A stretch of DNA of 64,000 nt from Haloplanus sp. (lineage in GTDB: Archaea; Halobacteriota; Halobacteria; Halobacteriales; Haloferacaceae), in assembly GCF_028275055.1 (NCBI RefSeq), contig NZ_JAQCNJ010000006.1:1-64000 (forward strand), in the 5' to 3' direction. The notes beneath the pieces were generated by a model. It had not been told where the DNA came from and did no database searches. It worked only from the letters and a program-made list of their open reading frames with translations. Positions 34,826 to 43,390 of this stretch are shown piece by piece. How positions within the stretch are numbered: the stretch's first letter is position 1; every line of letters begins with the position of its first letter. The translations under genes were made by a program, and so were the position numbers.

Positions 34826-35170
34826 CAGCCCCTCTCGGGCGCAGGGTGACACACGGTCGTGCCCGCGTCCCCGTGAGCGCCGTCGACCCGCTTGCTCGTG
34901 ACGATACTGCAACGGGAGTGAATCAGTGGGGGGCACTCCCAAGCCGACCGATGGCCCGCCACCACATTGTAACCCGTCCCTTACCTGGCGGTTCGGCCAT
35001 CGGCTTCCACGGTTCCCGCCGTCGGGACGTCCCATCAACTCCTGTGAACGCCCGGCCGGTGTGCCGACCGCCGACTCGCTCACGGCCGCCACGGACCGCC
35101 TCGCCCGACGGTGCCGAGAGGCGCAACACCGGCGGTGGGTGTTTATACCTCTGACCCTCTACCCGAACCT
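34826..35170. other. intergenic stretch upstream of the J-domain ferredoxin
   Basis: About 345 GC-rich bases. ORFs here are short or lack haloarchaeal composition. The only signal I see is BoxA-like tttata at 35142-35147 just before the ferredoxin start. Confidence 0.45.
35142..35147 (+). promoter_or_regulatory. putative BoxA of the J-domain ferredoxin
   Basis: tttata lies 24 to 29 bases before the GTG at 35171, a leaderless arrangement. It supports the GTG start over the upstream ATG at 35111. Confidence 0.6.
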
Positions 35171-35833
35171 GTGGACGATCCGTACGACGTACTGGGGGTC
35201 AAGCCGGACGCCGACGAGGCCGAGCTAGACCAAGCGTACCGGCGGCGTGTGGTGGAGACGCACCCGGATCAGGGCGGTTCGGTACGTGCCTTCCAGCGGG
35301 TAAAGGCGGCCTACGAGGCCGTGATGAACGACCGGGACGAGTCGGCGCCGGACGCCGACGCTGCGGCCGACACCGAGGCCGACGAGGCGTCCGACGAACG
35401 CCGCGATATCGTCTCCCGTGTTGAGTATCTGGACTACGAGGTAATCCAAGACCGCGGGTGGTCACTCGATGACGACGACCTGTTCGAGAAGGCCTCGACA
35501 GCGGGACTCGACCCGACCGCCTACGGCAAGTTCTTGATCAACCCCGGAGAAACGCTGCTCGAGGCAGCCGAGAATCGTGGGTTCGCATGGCCGTACGCTT
35601 GCCGTGGCGGTGCGTGTGCGAACTGTGCGGTCGCGGTTGTCGACGGCGAGATGGCGACGCCAGTCGATCACATCCTGCCGGCGGAGATGGTCGACCGGGG
35701 CATCCGCCTCTCCTGTATCGGCGCGCCGACGACGGAGACGCTCCAGGTCGTCTACAACGTGAAGGGACTGCCCGACCTCGACGAACTCAAACTCCCCCCG
35801 TATCGGTTCGAGCGGGCGCGGTCGACCGACTGA
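35171..35833 (+). CDS. J-domain / 2Fe-2S ferredoxin fusion protein
   Basis: A 220-residue two-domain protein. Residues about 3-60 form a DnaJ J domain with the HPD motif (VVETHPDQGG), which would stimulate an Hsp70. An acidic linker (DADAAADTEADEASDE) follows. Residues about 120-205 form a plant-type ferredoxin: CRGGACANC near 143 and a fourth cysteine in RLSCIGAP near 179 bind the 2Fe-2S cluster. Haloarchaeal ferredoxins of this kind are known; the J domain may recruit chaperones for cluster or electron-transfer partners. GTG 35171 is chosen from homologue-like start DDPYDVLGV and the BoxA. Confidence 0.92.
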   Translation: MDDPYDVLGVKPDADEAELDQAYRRRVVETHPDQGGSVRAFQRVKAAYEAVMNDRDESAPDADAAADTEADEASDERRDIVSRVEYLDYEVIQDRGWSLDDDDLFEKASTAGLDPTAYGKFLINPGETLLEAAENRGFAWPYACRGGACANCAVAVVDGEMATPVDHILPAEMVDRGIRLSCIGAPTTETLQVVYNVKGLPDLDELKLPPYRFERARSTD

Positions 35834-35848
35834 GCGCCGCAACGCCGG

Positions 35849-36727
35849 TCAGTGTCGCCGGGCGAGCGCCATGGCGGTCAGCGCCAGTGCCGCGGCAAGA
35901 ACCGTCAGGACACCGAAGCCGTGACCGTCGCCGACCGTAGCCGTCGCGGGGTCCGTTGGCGTCGCGGGCTGTTCAGCCCGCGTGGGCGTGGCGGGGAGTG
36001 GAGTGCCGGTCGGTGTCGGTGTGGTTGTTGATGCCGTCGTGGTGGGGGCCGACGCGGGCGTTGTCGTCGCCGTGGCCGTCGGTGTCGCCGTCGTGCCCCT
36101 CACTCGCACTGTCGCCGTTCGCGAGGCGGCATCGACGCCGCTCCCCGCCGCGGTCACCGTGTAAACACCCGGCACCGGGTCGCTGATTTCAACGCGTATC
36201 AGTCCCCTGCTCCCGGTGATCCGCCCCGTCGCCACGGTGGCCCCCGAGGGACCGACGACCGTCACGTTGAGGCGGTCGACCGCGTCGAAGTTGTACCGCG
36301 CCCTGACGGAGAGGCGGTTGAGGTGTTCGGGATCGGTGCTCCGGTTGGTGACAGTCACCGCCTGCTGGTCGCGGAGTTCGAGCGAATCGATTTCCGGCCG
36401 ACGAACGCTGAGTTCCGCCTGCACGTCGCTGTCGGTGGTCACGTAGTACGATCCGGGCTCGACGCCGTCGAAGTCGGCGGCCGCGGGGGACTCGATGGTG
36501 AACGACGCGCCGCCGCCAACGGCGCGAAACGTCGTCGCGTTGGTTCCGATCGCTCCGGAACCGCCCGACAGTTCGACCGCCGAGATGTTCAGCGTCTCAC
36601 TAACGTAGACACGAACGGGTGGCGTCGTCTCCGCCGGCTCGGATCGTGGGTCGTTGACGGCGGCCCCTGGGAGCGTGACCACGCCGACGAGGAGGACCAC
36701 GAGCAGCGGGATGACCGTTCGGCGCAT
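35849..36727 (-). CDS. secreted surface protein with PGF-CTERM-like anchor
   Basis: A 292-residue exported protein. The N terminus (MRRTVIPLLVVLLVGVVTLPGAAV) is a signal peptide. The body is beta-rich with two repeated immunoglobulin-like stretches (RVYVSETLNISAVELSG, then RLNVTVVGPSGATVATG) and several N-glycosylation sequons. A Thr/Pro-rich stalk follows. The C terminus reads GHGFGVLTVLAAALALTAMALARRH, the layout of the archaeosortase signal, but with HGF where PGF is usual. It is probably lipid-anchored in the S-layer zone after processing. It is divergent from the zinc-ribbon gene. Confidence 0.82.
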   Translation of the reverse strand: MRRTVIPLLVVLLVGVVTLPGAAVNDPRSEPAETTPPVRVYVSETLNISAVELSGGSGAIGTNATTFRAVGGGASFTIESPAAADFDGVEPGSYYVTTDSDVQAELSVRRPEIDSLELRDQQAVTVTNRSTDPEHLNRLSVRARYNFDAVDRLNVTVVGPSGATVATGRITGSRGLIRVEISDPVPGVYTVTAAGSGVDAASRTATVRVRGTTATPTATATTTPASAPTTTASTTTPTPTGTPLPATPTRAEQPATPTDPATATVGDGHGFGVLTVLAAALALTAMALARRH

Positions 36728-36812
36728 GTTTCAGATTGTTGAATGGTGTATCATAAATCTATGCCGGTGGAGGCGGGGGAAGGCTGAAGAGGCGGCGTGA
36801 AAACTCTGTGGC

Positions 36813-37178
36813 ATGGACTGCCCGCAGTGTGGCGACACACTCGATACCTACGCCCTGAGCGGCCGGGAGGCGTCCGTCTGCGAGAACTGCGGCTACGTCG
36901 GCATCGACGCCGAACACCGAGGTACCCCCCGTCGGATCGAGTCGTGGAACGACGCGCTCCGACGGTTCTACGGGAGCGACGAGGACCCGAGTGTCGAACT
37001 CCGACCTCCGTTGTCCCGGCCCTCCGGGGACGACGCGAGCGATGAGTCGTGGAACGACGCGCTCCGACGGTTCTACAACCGGCAGACCGATGACACCGAC
37101 GACACCGACGCGCCGACCGGTGGCCCCGTGACGGAGGGGGATGCTACCACGAAGCCGACCGACGCCGAGACCGGATAG
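36813..37178 (+). CDS. small zinc-ribbon protein with duplicated ESWNDALRRFY motif
   Basis: A 121-residue acidic protein. The N-terminal 40 residues form a zinc ribbon: CPQCG at residues 3-7 and CENCGY near 28. The motif ESWNDALRRFY then occurs twice, about 35 residues apart, separated by a polar linker. The tail is disordered (DDTDDTDAPTGGPVTEGD). Haloarchaea have many such zinc proteins; the single WxxALxRFY helix looks like the common form. No function can be given. The DNA of the two motif copies is identical over 33 bases. Confidence 0.8.
   Translation: MDCPQCGDTLDTYALSGREASVCENCGYVGIDAEHRGTPRRIESWNDALRRFYGSDEDPSVELRPPLSRPSGDDASDESWNDALRRFYNRQTDDTDDTDAPTGGPVTEGDATTKPTDAETG
36939..36971 (+). 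repeat. 33-bp exact direct repeat, copy 1
   Basis: A 33-base unit beginning gagtcgtggaacgacgcgct and encoding ESWNDALRRFY. It is identical to 37044-37076. Confidence 0.9.
37044..37076 (+). repeat. 33-bp exact direct repeat, copy 2
   Basis: Second identical copy, 105 bases (35 codons) downstream in the same frame. Identity at synonymous positions points to a recent duplication or gene conversion. Confidence 0.9.
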
Positions 37179-37201
37179 CCGGCTTCTCGGTCACGGCCGC
37201 C

Positions 37202-38236
37202 TCAGTCTTCCGCCGACGATCCCTGCGCCTGTCGGGCGTTCTCGCCGTCGTCCTCCTGTTCCTCGTCGGAGCGGGCGGCGACGAGGGCACCGCGAGCGAC
37301 ACTGTAGAGCGGTTCGCTGACGCTCTGGACCTCGCTGATCGAGAACGGAATCGATGCCTCTTGAAGATGGTCCTCGAACAACTTCTCGAAGCCGCGGGGG
37401 CTGGAGGTGCCACCGGTGACGACGACCGGCACGTCGAGGTCCTCCTCGACGTCCTCCTCGTCGACCTCGCGGGCGATGTTCTCGATCACGTAGTCAAGCA
37501 GGTTCTCGTAGTAGATGGCGAGTGCGCCCTCGACGCCACCGACGTCGGTGCGGAAGTCGAGTTCGAAGTCGTCCTCCTTGATCGAGGTGATCTTGTCGAC
37601 GGGCGTGCCCGTCGCTTGGGCGGCCTGCTCGTCGATCCAGTCGCCCCCCCGGGCGATGGAGAACTTCATGACGGGCACCGCGTAGTACGACAGACAGACG
37701 TTGGTCATGCCCGCGCCGAACGAGACGCCGAGGCCGGTAAAGTTGTGATTGGCGAGTTCGGAGTAGATGACCGCCATCCCCTCGTTGATCGGTTCGGTCT
37801 CATAACCCATGTCGCCAAGCATCGATTCGAGGGTCTTCTCGTGGTACAGCGTCGAGAGCTTCGAATCGATCGGGTCGGCCGGACTGGAAAAGTAGAGCCG
37901 TTCGCCCGGGTGGTCGGGCTGGCCGACCACCTGTTCGGTGATCAGTTTGATCATCGGGATGGCCGAGGACTCCTCCGAGGAGAGGATGCCGTGTTGCATC
38001 GGGCGGCGCGTCTCCTCGTTGAAGATGTTGGCGAAGTTCAGGGCGTCGTCGCCGACGACGTACACCTTGTCGTCTTTCCGGATGTGGAGAACGTCGCTCC
38101 GGGAGAGCATCTGCTCCGCCATATCGGAGTACTCGATTTCCACGAAGGAGTTGCGTTGCTGGACGAAGACCGTCTCCGCCCCCTCCTGCTGTGCCGAGAT
38201 GAGGTTCATCGTCCCGACGTCTAGGCCTTTTGCCAT
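37202..38236 (-). CDS. salactin-type archaeal actin homologue
   Basis: A 344-residue actin-fold ATPase resembling salactin of Halobacterium salinarum, a dynamically unstable filament-forming protein. The nucleotide motifs are present: phosphate-1 [11 protein letters not shown] at the N terminus, phosphate-2 [15 protein letters not shown] in the middle, and the adenosine motif [12 protein letters not shown]. The C terminus is a 25-residue acidic, disordered tail ([20 protein letters not shown]). The start [11 protein letters not shown] is preferred over a 14-codon extension. An integral membrane protein gene lies 130 bases upstream on the same strand. Confidence 0.9.
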   Translation of the reverse strand: MAKGLDVGTMNLISAQQEGAETVFVQQRNSFVEIEYSDMAEQMLSRSDVLHIRKDDKVYVVGDDALNFANIFNEETRRPMQHGILSSEESSAIPMIKLITEQVVGQPDHPGERLYFSSPADPIDSKLSTLYHEKTLESMLGDMGYETEPINEGMAVIYSELANHNFTGLGVSFGAGMTNVCLSYYAVPVMKFSIARGGDWIDEQAAQATGTPVDKITSIKEDDFELDFRTDVGGVEGALAIYYENLLDYVIENIAREVDEEDVEEDLDVPVVVTGGTSSPRGFEKLFEDHLQEASIPFSISEVQSVSEPLYSVARGALVAARSDEEQEDDGENARQAQGSSAED

Positions 38237-38366
38237 ACGGGTGTGATGCCCCGTCGCCATCATAAACGTTTCCGCCAAAGTGTCGACGGATTATATAGAC
38301 CTGACACACGTCAGACGACGAAAATCGGGACACACCGGGTGACTGCGCGCCGGCGTGCCCGTGTCG

Positions 38367-39308
38367 TCACCACGAGAACAGGTTTTTTGCGCGGTCGACG
38401 AACCCCTCGTCGTCCTCGGTGGCCACTTCCTCCGCTTGCTGTTGTTGGCGGAGTTCGCTCAGCGCCGCCGTCTGGTCGTCGACTCCGGAGGCAGTGTCGG
38501 TGTTCTGCTCGCGGCCTTGCAGTTTTTGCAGGTTCGAGAGCGCGTCGTCGACGCCATCCCCGGACGACCGGACGGTCGTTGCCTCCGCGTTCTCGAAAGC
38601 CTCGCGGTCGACCTCCACGTCGGCATCCGTGTTCAGTTCGAGGCGTTTCGTCTCCGTCCGATCGACCCCGCCCCACGAGAGGTCGGCGTCGGCCATCGCT
38701 TCGTCGATGTCGCGACGCACCCGCTCCTCCGAGACGGAGTCGGTCGTCCCGCCGCCGGCCCCGGCGTCGCCCCCGCTCCTCCCGGCGTCCACCGCCCCGC
38801 TACCGGTCACCGCGTCGTCGCTTTCGGTTCCGGCGCGTGCCACCTGGTGGCCCACGAGAGCCGCCCCCGTCGCCCCGACAACGGCGACGAGGCCAACGGC
38901 GTACACGGCGATGATCTGTGCGCTGTAGTCCGGCGCCCGCGAGACGTTCCAGTTCATCGGATAGACCGACGCGAACGCCCCGACAGCGATGAGACACACC
39001 GCGACCCCGGCGAGGGCAGCGTACCGCATCCGGCCGTCGCCCGGCAGGAGGACGACGATGCCGAGCAACAGCGCCGGAAACCCACCCGCCGACGCCACCA
39101 CCGCCACCTCCCGGAGGGCGAAGGCGGTGTCTCCCGGATCACTGGCGAGCGCCGACAGAAAGAACACGACGATACCGATGGCCCCGAGGGTAATACCCCC
39201 AAAGAAGAGCGCGAACCCCAGATAGACGTCGGTCTCCGTCTCGGGGGCTCCGATGTATCGCTCGTACAACTCGAAGAGTGCGTTGTCGGGGGTACTGTCA
39301 GGGGTCAT
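38367..39308 (-). CDS. haloarchaeal membrane protein upstream of salactin
   Basis: A 313-residue protein with four or five membrane helices in the first about 160 residues (GFALFFGGITLGAIGIVVFFL, then AAGGFPALLLGIVVLL-type segments). A long acidic cytoplasmic tail follows, with a predicted helix (SEERVRRDIDEAMADADLSWGG) and a coiled-coil stretch (DALSNLQKLQGREQN, then ALSELRQQQQAEE). The C terminus DRAKNLFSW is hydrophobic. The family has no clear function. Position before the salactin gene suggests it could be a membrane anchor for the filament; that is inference. Confidence 0.78.
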   Translation of the reverse strand: MTPDSTPDNALFELYERYIGAPETETDVYLGFALFFGGITLGAIGIVVFFLSALASDPGDTAFALREVAVVASAGGFPALLLGIVVLLPGDGRMRYAALAGVAVCLIAVGAFASVYPMNWNVSRAPDYSAQIIAVYAVGLVAVVGATGAALVGHQVARAGTESDDAVTGSGAVDAGRSGGDAGAGGGTTDSVSEERVRRDIDEAMADADLSWGGVDRTETKRLELNTDADVEVDREAFENAEATTVRSSGDGVDDALSNLQKLQGREQNTDTASGVDDQTAALSELRQQQQAEEVATEDDEGFVDRAKNLFSW

Positions 39309-39412
39309 GGAATGAGTCTATAGGCTCATCACACAAGACTGTTGCCGACCGTCTGACGCGGATCTGACGCCGTATCCGAAGGCTTATCATCGAACTCGCC
39401 GACCCACGTACG

Positions 39413-40684
39413 ATGCCTTCTCGGTCCAGTCTCCGCGTGGGCGACGCACTCGTTGTCCTCGGCTGTCTGTGTCTGCTCGGAACGGTCGGCGGCGGCGCGG
39501 CCCTAGCCCCCGCCGGCACGCCCGGCGGGACCACCGACGCCTCCGGAGACGCCCGACAGACGCTCGTCGGTGTCCAAGGGGTCGGCAGCTACCACGACGG
39601 CGGCTCGGTCCGCTTTTTCGATGGCACCGACGAGGGGTGGCGCGAACCCTCCGCTCCGGTGTACTTCGACGTGACACGACTGGAGAACGGCCGCGTCCTC
39701 GCGGGCTACATGGCCGGCGGGTACGAGGCGTGTGGTCCTTACGAGGCGCCGTGTCACCGCACCGGCTACCGGATCATCGACCCTGACCCCTCGCCCGAGG
39801 TGGTCGAGGAGTGGTCGTTCCCGGTCCGTACCCGCGTCGCCAGCGAGGTCCACGATGTCGAACCCCTCCCCGGTGGCGGGTTCGTTCTCGCGGACATGGA
39901 ACACGAGCGGATCCTGATCGTCGAGAACGGCGAGGTGACATGGGAGTGGAAGGCGAGTACGCGCTACACCGCTCCCGAGGATCCGACCACCCAGGACTGG
40001 CTCCACATCAACGATGTGGACCGCATCGGCGATGACCGATTCCTCGTCTCCGTTCGGAACGCGAACCAGTTGCTCGTTCTCGAACGCGGCGAGGGCGTCG
40101 TCGAGGTGATCAACGCGGACCCCGACGGCGACACCGACGACCCGACCGGCGACCCGGACGTCCTCTACCACCAGCACAACCCCCAGTGGCTCGGCGACGG
40201 GGCCGTTCTCGTCGCCGACAGCGAGAACCACCGCGTGGTCGAACTCCACCGGACCGAGTCGGGTGACTGGGAGCCTGCATGGATTCTCGAGGGGGCCGGC
40301 GGCCAGAAGTTCGACTGGCCCCGCGACGCCGACCGCCTCCCCAACGGCAACACGCTGATCACCGACACGCGAAACGCCCGGATCGTCGAGGTCAACGAGT
40401 CCGGCCGCGTCGTCTCGGAACGCCAACTCGACTACCGAGCCCTCCCCTACGAGGCCGATCGCCTGCCCGCCGGCGAAACGGTCGGCGGATCCACCTACGG
40501 CGACGAGGGGACGACGGGCGCCGCCGGCGGGAGCGTTCCGGTGTTGACGCCTGTTCTCCGGCTGGCAAGCGCCGCCGTGCGCCTCCCGCTCTGGGTCGGT
40601 GAACTCCACGTCTTTGCGACGCTTGTTTCCCTCGTTCTCGTCGGCTCCGGGGTCGGTCTCCGCATCCGCCGGCGCTTCCGGTGA
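39413..40684 (+). CDS. exported arylsulfotransferase (ASST)-like beta-propeller protein
   Basis: A 423-residue protein with an N-terminal signal-like helix (DALVVLGCLCLLGTVGGGAAL) and a C-terminal membrane helix (FATLVSLVLVGSGVGL) ending in RIRRRFR. The middle is a beta propeller with repeated blades such as GGGFVLADMEHERILIVENG and LPNGNTLITDTRNARIVEVNESG, typical of the arylsulfotransferase/ASST-like family. HINDVDRIG and YHQHNPQWLG carry candidate active-site histidines. Enzyme activity is unproven; propeller proteins of this sort may only bind ligands. It should face the outside, anchored by its C terminus. Confidence 0.8.
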   Translation: MPSRSSLRVGDALVVLGCLCLLGTVGGGAALAPAGTPGGTTDASGDARQTLVGVQGVGSYHDGGSVRFFDGTDEGWREPSAPVYFDVTRLENGRVLAGYMAGGYEACGPYEAPCHRTGYRIIDPDPSPEVVEEWSFPVRTRVASEVHDVEPLPGGGFVLADMEHERILIVENGEVTWEWKASTRYTAPEDPTTQDWLHINDVDRIGDDRFLVSVRNANQLLVLERGEGVVEVINADPDGDTDDPTGDPDVLYHQHNPQWLGDGAVLVADSENHRVVELHRTESGDWEPAWILEGAGGQKFDWPRDADRLPNGNTLITDTRNARIVEVNESGRVVSERQLDYRALPYEADRLPAGETVGGSTYGDEGTTGAAGGSVPVLTPVLRLASAAVRLPLWVGELHVFATLVSLVLVGSGVGLRIRRRFR

Positions 40685-40730
40685 CGCCCCGGCCGGCGCG
40701 CTTTTCCCCGCCGCTTCCCCCACGTCCCGT

Positions 40731-41288
40731 ATGGACGATGACCTCCGCTGGGAGACGACCGACTCGGCCATCGACTACTCCTGTCCCGGCTTCGACGTGC
40801 GAGACGACGAGGTAACGCTGCCCGACGGCACCGAGACCGACTACCAGTACGTCGATGAGTCCCCGGCTGTGGTTGTCCTTCCGTTCACCCCGAACGGCGA
40901 CGTGGTCGTTATCGACGAGTGGCGACAGGCGGTCGGCCGAGTGAACCGCGGGCTCCCCGCCGGGTCCGTCGAGAACGACGACCCGGATATCGAGACGGCC
41001 GCCCGGCGCGAACTCCGCGAGGAGACGGGGTACGAGGCCGGATCGATGTCGCGGCTCCTCTCGGTCGAACCGACCAACGGCATCGCAAACTCGGTCCACC
41101 ACCACGTCGTCGCCCACGACTGTACCCCCACCGGCTCGCGCAATCTCGATTTCAACGAGAGCATTCGCGTCTCCACGACCGCCTACGACGACCTCCTCGC
41201 GGCCGCCCTCGACGATGACCTGTGGGACGGGCGGGCTGTCACCGCGGTCACGGGATACGAACTTCGGGCACGAGACGCCGACACGTAG
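40731..41288 (+). CDS. Nudix hydrolase
   Basis: A 185-residue pyrophosphohydrolase resembling ADP-ribose/nucleoside-diphosphate-sugar pyrophosphatases. The Nudix box reads GLPAGSVENDDPDIETAARR followed by ELREETGYEAG, with the metal-binding REETG core. The upstream strands (VVVLPFTPNGDVVVIDEWR) match this subgroup. ATG 40731 (MDDDLRWETTD) is preferred; the ORF extension lies over the preceding gene's end. It lies 46 bases behind the ASST-like gene and converges on the AOR gene. Confidence 0.92.
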   Translation: MDDDLRWETTDSAIDYSCPGFDVRDDEVTLPDGTETDYQYVDESPAVVVLPFTPNGDVVVIDEWRQAVGRVNRGLPAGSVENDDPDIETAARRELREETGYEAGSMSRLLSVEPTNGIANSVHHHVVAHDCTPTGSRNLDFNESIRVSTTAYDDLLAAALDDDLWDGRAVTAVTGYELRARDADT

Positions 41289-41337
41289 CCGTCGCTGACC
41301 GACTGAAAAATAAAGAAGTCGTGGGGTGGCCGGAGCC

Positions 41338-43272
41338 TCAGTCGTCGGCCGGGGCCTGGCCGCTGGAGCCGGAGACGCCCGTGCCGGGGCCGAGGTCGAT
41401 GTCGAGGTGTTCGAGCGTGTCGTCGGTGACGACGCCGTCCTCCCAGCCACGGTGCTCGTAGTACTCGGTCTTCATCTCGCTGAGCTCGCAGAGTTCGCCC
41501 TCGGAGCCACCCTGACCGGGGATGGCCTCGTCGTCGCCTTCGACGAACCGACCCGGGAGCGAGTCGTCCGCGCCGTCGAAGCCGGCGAGGTTGTTGAAGT
41601 AGCGTTCGAGGTTGTACACCCGTTCGCCGGCCGTCATGAGTTCCTCTTCGGTGAGGCCACGGCCGGTCATGCCGTTGTACTGTTTGATGTACTCCTCGAT
41701 GCCCTCCGCGAACGCGTTGAACTTGCAGATGTCGAACGAGTCCGAGATGGCGTGGAGGTCTTGGAAGGTGGCACAGAGTTCGCCCTTGCCTTCCCAGTCG
41801 TAGGGATCGACCTTCTCCGGAATGCCGAGGATCTCGGCCGCCGGGGTGTAGCCGCGCAGGTGGCAGGCACCGCGGTTCGAGGTGGCGTATCCGATGCCCA
41901 TGCCCTTCATACAGCGCGGGTCGTAGGCCGCGATGGTCTGGCCCTTGACGTCGAGGCGGGTGTCGTGTGCGTCCATCTCCTCGGCGGCGCGCTCCGGACC
42001 CTTCGCGAGGAGGTCGCCGAGTTCGCTGTTGCGGTGGCCAACCTCCTCGATGAGGTCGATCATGTGCTCCTCGTCGCCCCAGTCGATGTCGTCGTCGAGG
42101 CCGTCGAGGTAGCCCTTCTCGGTCATCTCCATCGCCATGGCCAGCATATTACCCATGTCGATGGTGTCGACGCCCACGTCGTTACACCGGTCGATCATGA
42201 TCGCGATGGAGTCTCGGTCGTCGTTGCCGGACATGGTCCCGAGGGCCCACGCCGACTCGTACTCGTAGGACTCCATCTGGACGTTCATGTCCTGACCCTT
42301 GTGCTCGTAGTTGACCTCGACCTCCTTTTTACAGGCGACCGGGCAGGAGTGACAGGTCGGCTCGTTGACCAGGATGTTCTCGCGGACGTTCTCGCCGCTG
42401 ATGTTCTCGGCGGTGACGTCGGTCCCTTCCTCGTCGTTCATCGCGAACGAGGAGGTGTACTGGCCGTTCTTTGTCGGGTGGCCGTCCATCTCCTCGGTGA
42501 TGTTCATTAGGACGTTCGTCCCGTACATCGAGAGCGCACCCTCGTTGGGCGCGGTGACGTCGGACTCCTGGATGACCTGCATCGCCTGCCGGGCACCCTC
42601 ACCGAACGTATCGGAGTCCGCAGGCTTGGGCATCTCCGTACCGGCTTTCACGACGACGGCCTTGACGCCCTTGTTGCCCATCACGGCACCGGTGCCGCCA
42701 CGGCCCGAGGCACGGTCGTCCTCGTTGACGATACAGGAGTAGCGGACCTCGTTCTCGCCGGCCGGGCCGATGACCATACAGGAGAGGTTCTTGCCGTAGG
42801 ACCCCTCGACCTCCTCCTCGAGGATCTCGCGCGTCTCGTGGACGCCCTTCCCCCAGATGTGGGAGGCGTCATGGAGTTCGATCTCGCCGTCCTCTGCGAC
42901 GGCGTAGACGGGGTCGTCCGTCTGGCCGTCGAAGAGGATGCCGTCGAAGCCGGCCCACTTGAGTCGAGCACCGGACCAGCCACCGTGGTGGGAGTCCGTC
43001 ACCGTCCCCGTGAGCGGCGACTTCGTACAGATCGCGATCCGGCCGCTCATAACCGCCTGTGAACCGGTCAGCGGCCCGTTCATGAACGCAAGGCGGTTGT
43101 CGGGCCCCAGCGGGTCGACGTCGGGACCGGCGTCGAAAACGTACTTGACGCCGAGCCCACGCCCGCCGATATACTTCTTTGCGTCCTCGTCGTCGACGCT
43201 CCGGTAGGAGACGTCGCCCGAACTGAGGTCGACCTGTGCCACGTTGTCTCTGAATCCGCCCAAGTCTGTCAT
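41338..43272 (-). CDS. aor: aldehyde ferredoxin oxidoreductase (tungsten enzyme)
   Basis: A 644-residue canonical member of the AOR family, oxidising aldehydes to acids with ferredoxin as acceptor and a tungstopterin cofactor. All cluster ligands are present: CHSCPVACK provides three cysteines and DICKFNAF the fourth. Pterin regions GGRGLGVKYVF, GRGGTGAVMGNKGVKAVVV and DPRCMKGMGIGYATSNRGACH are intact. ATG 43272 gives MTDLGGFRDNVAQVDLSSG; the 21-codon extension crosses the promoter. The divergent vanZ gene and a TTAGGCCGGCCTAA palindrome lie upstream. This intact copy makes the losses in the 23-kb paralogue easy to see. Confidence 0.95.
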   Translation of the reverse strand: MTDLGGFRDNVAQVDLSSGDVSYRSVDDEDAKKYIGGRGLGVKYVFDAGPDVDPLGPDNRLAFMNGPLTGSQAVMSGRIAICTKSPLTGTVTDSHHGGWSGARLKWAGFDGILFDGQTDDPVYAVAEDGEIELHDASHIWGKGVHETREILEEEVEGSYGKNLSCMVIGPAGENEVRYSCIVNEDDRASGRGGTGAVMGNKGVKAVVVKAGTEMPKPADSDTFGEGARQAMQVIQESDVTAPNEGALSMYGTNVLMNITEEMDGHPTKNGQYTSSFAMNDEEGTDVTAENISGENVRENILVNEPTCHSCPVACKKEVEVNYEHKGQDMNVQMESYEYESAWALGTMSGNDDRDSIAIMIDRCNDVGVDTIDMGNMLAMAMEMTEKGYLDGLDDDIDWGDEEHMIDLIEEVGHRNSELGDLLAKGPERAAEEMDAHDTRLDVKGQTIAAYDPRCMKGMGIGYATSNRGACHLRGYTPAAEILGIPEKVDPYDWEGKGELCATFQDLHAISDSFDICKFNAFAEGIEEYIKQYNGMTGRGLTEEELMTAGERVYNLERYFNNLAGFDGADDSLPGRFVEGDDEAIPGQGGSEGELCELSEMKTEYYEHRGWEDGVVTDDTLEHLDIDLGPGTGVSGSSGQAPADD

Positions 43273-43355
43273 GGTAACGTGCGTTAGTTGGTTACGCTTC
43301 CAACCTGTTAATCGTTGCTCCGCCGACGTAATCACGTTTGGTTTCGTAACAAGTT

Positions 43356-43369
43356 TTAGGCCGGCCTAA
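43356..43369. promoter_or_regulatory. palindromic operator-like site TTAGGCCGGCCTAA
   Basis: A perfect 14-base palindrome of the form TTAGG-N4-CCTAA in the region shared by the divergent aor and vanZ-like genes. It overlaps the AT-rich patch (ttttagg) about 30 bases before the vanZ ATG, so a bound repressor would block TBP there. The half-sites resemble DtxR/IdeR-type boxes (TTAGG...CCTAA). A second site of the same form is at 62815-62830. Confidence 0.5.
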
Positions 43370-43390
43370 TGTCACGAAAACGCGTCACTA

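Noticed and set aside
34205-35092. 295-codon minus ORF over tRNA-Pro downstream region
   Set aside because: Arg/Gly-rich shadow of the 34367-34825 gene and non-coding flanks.
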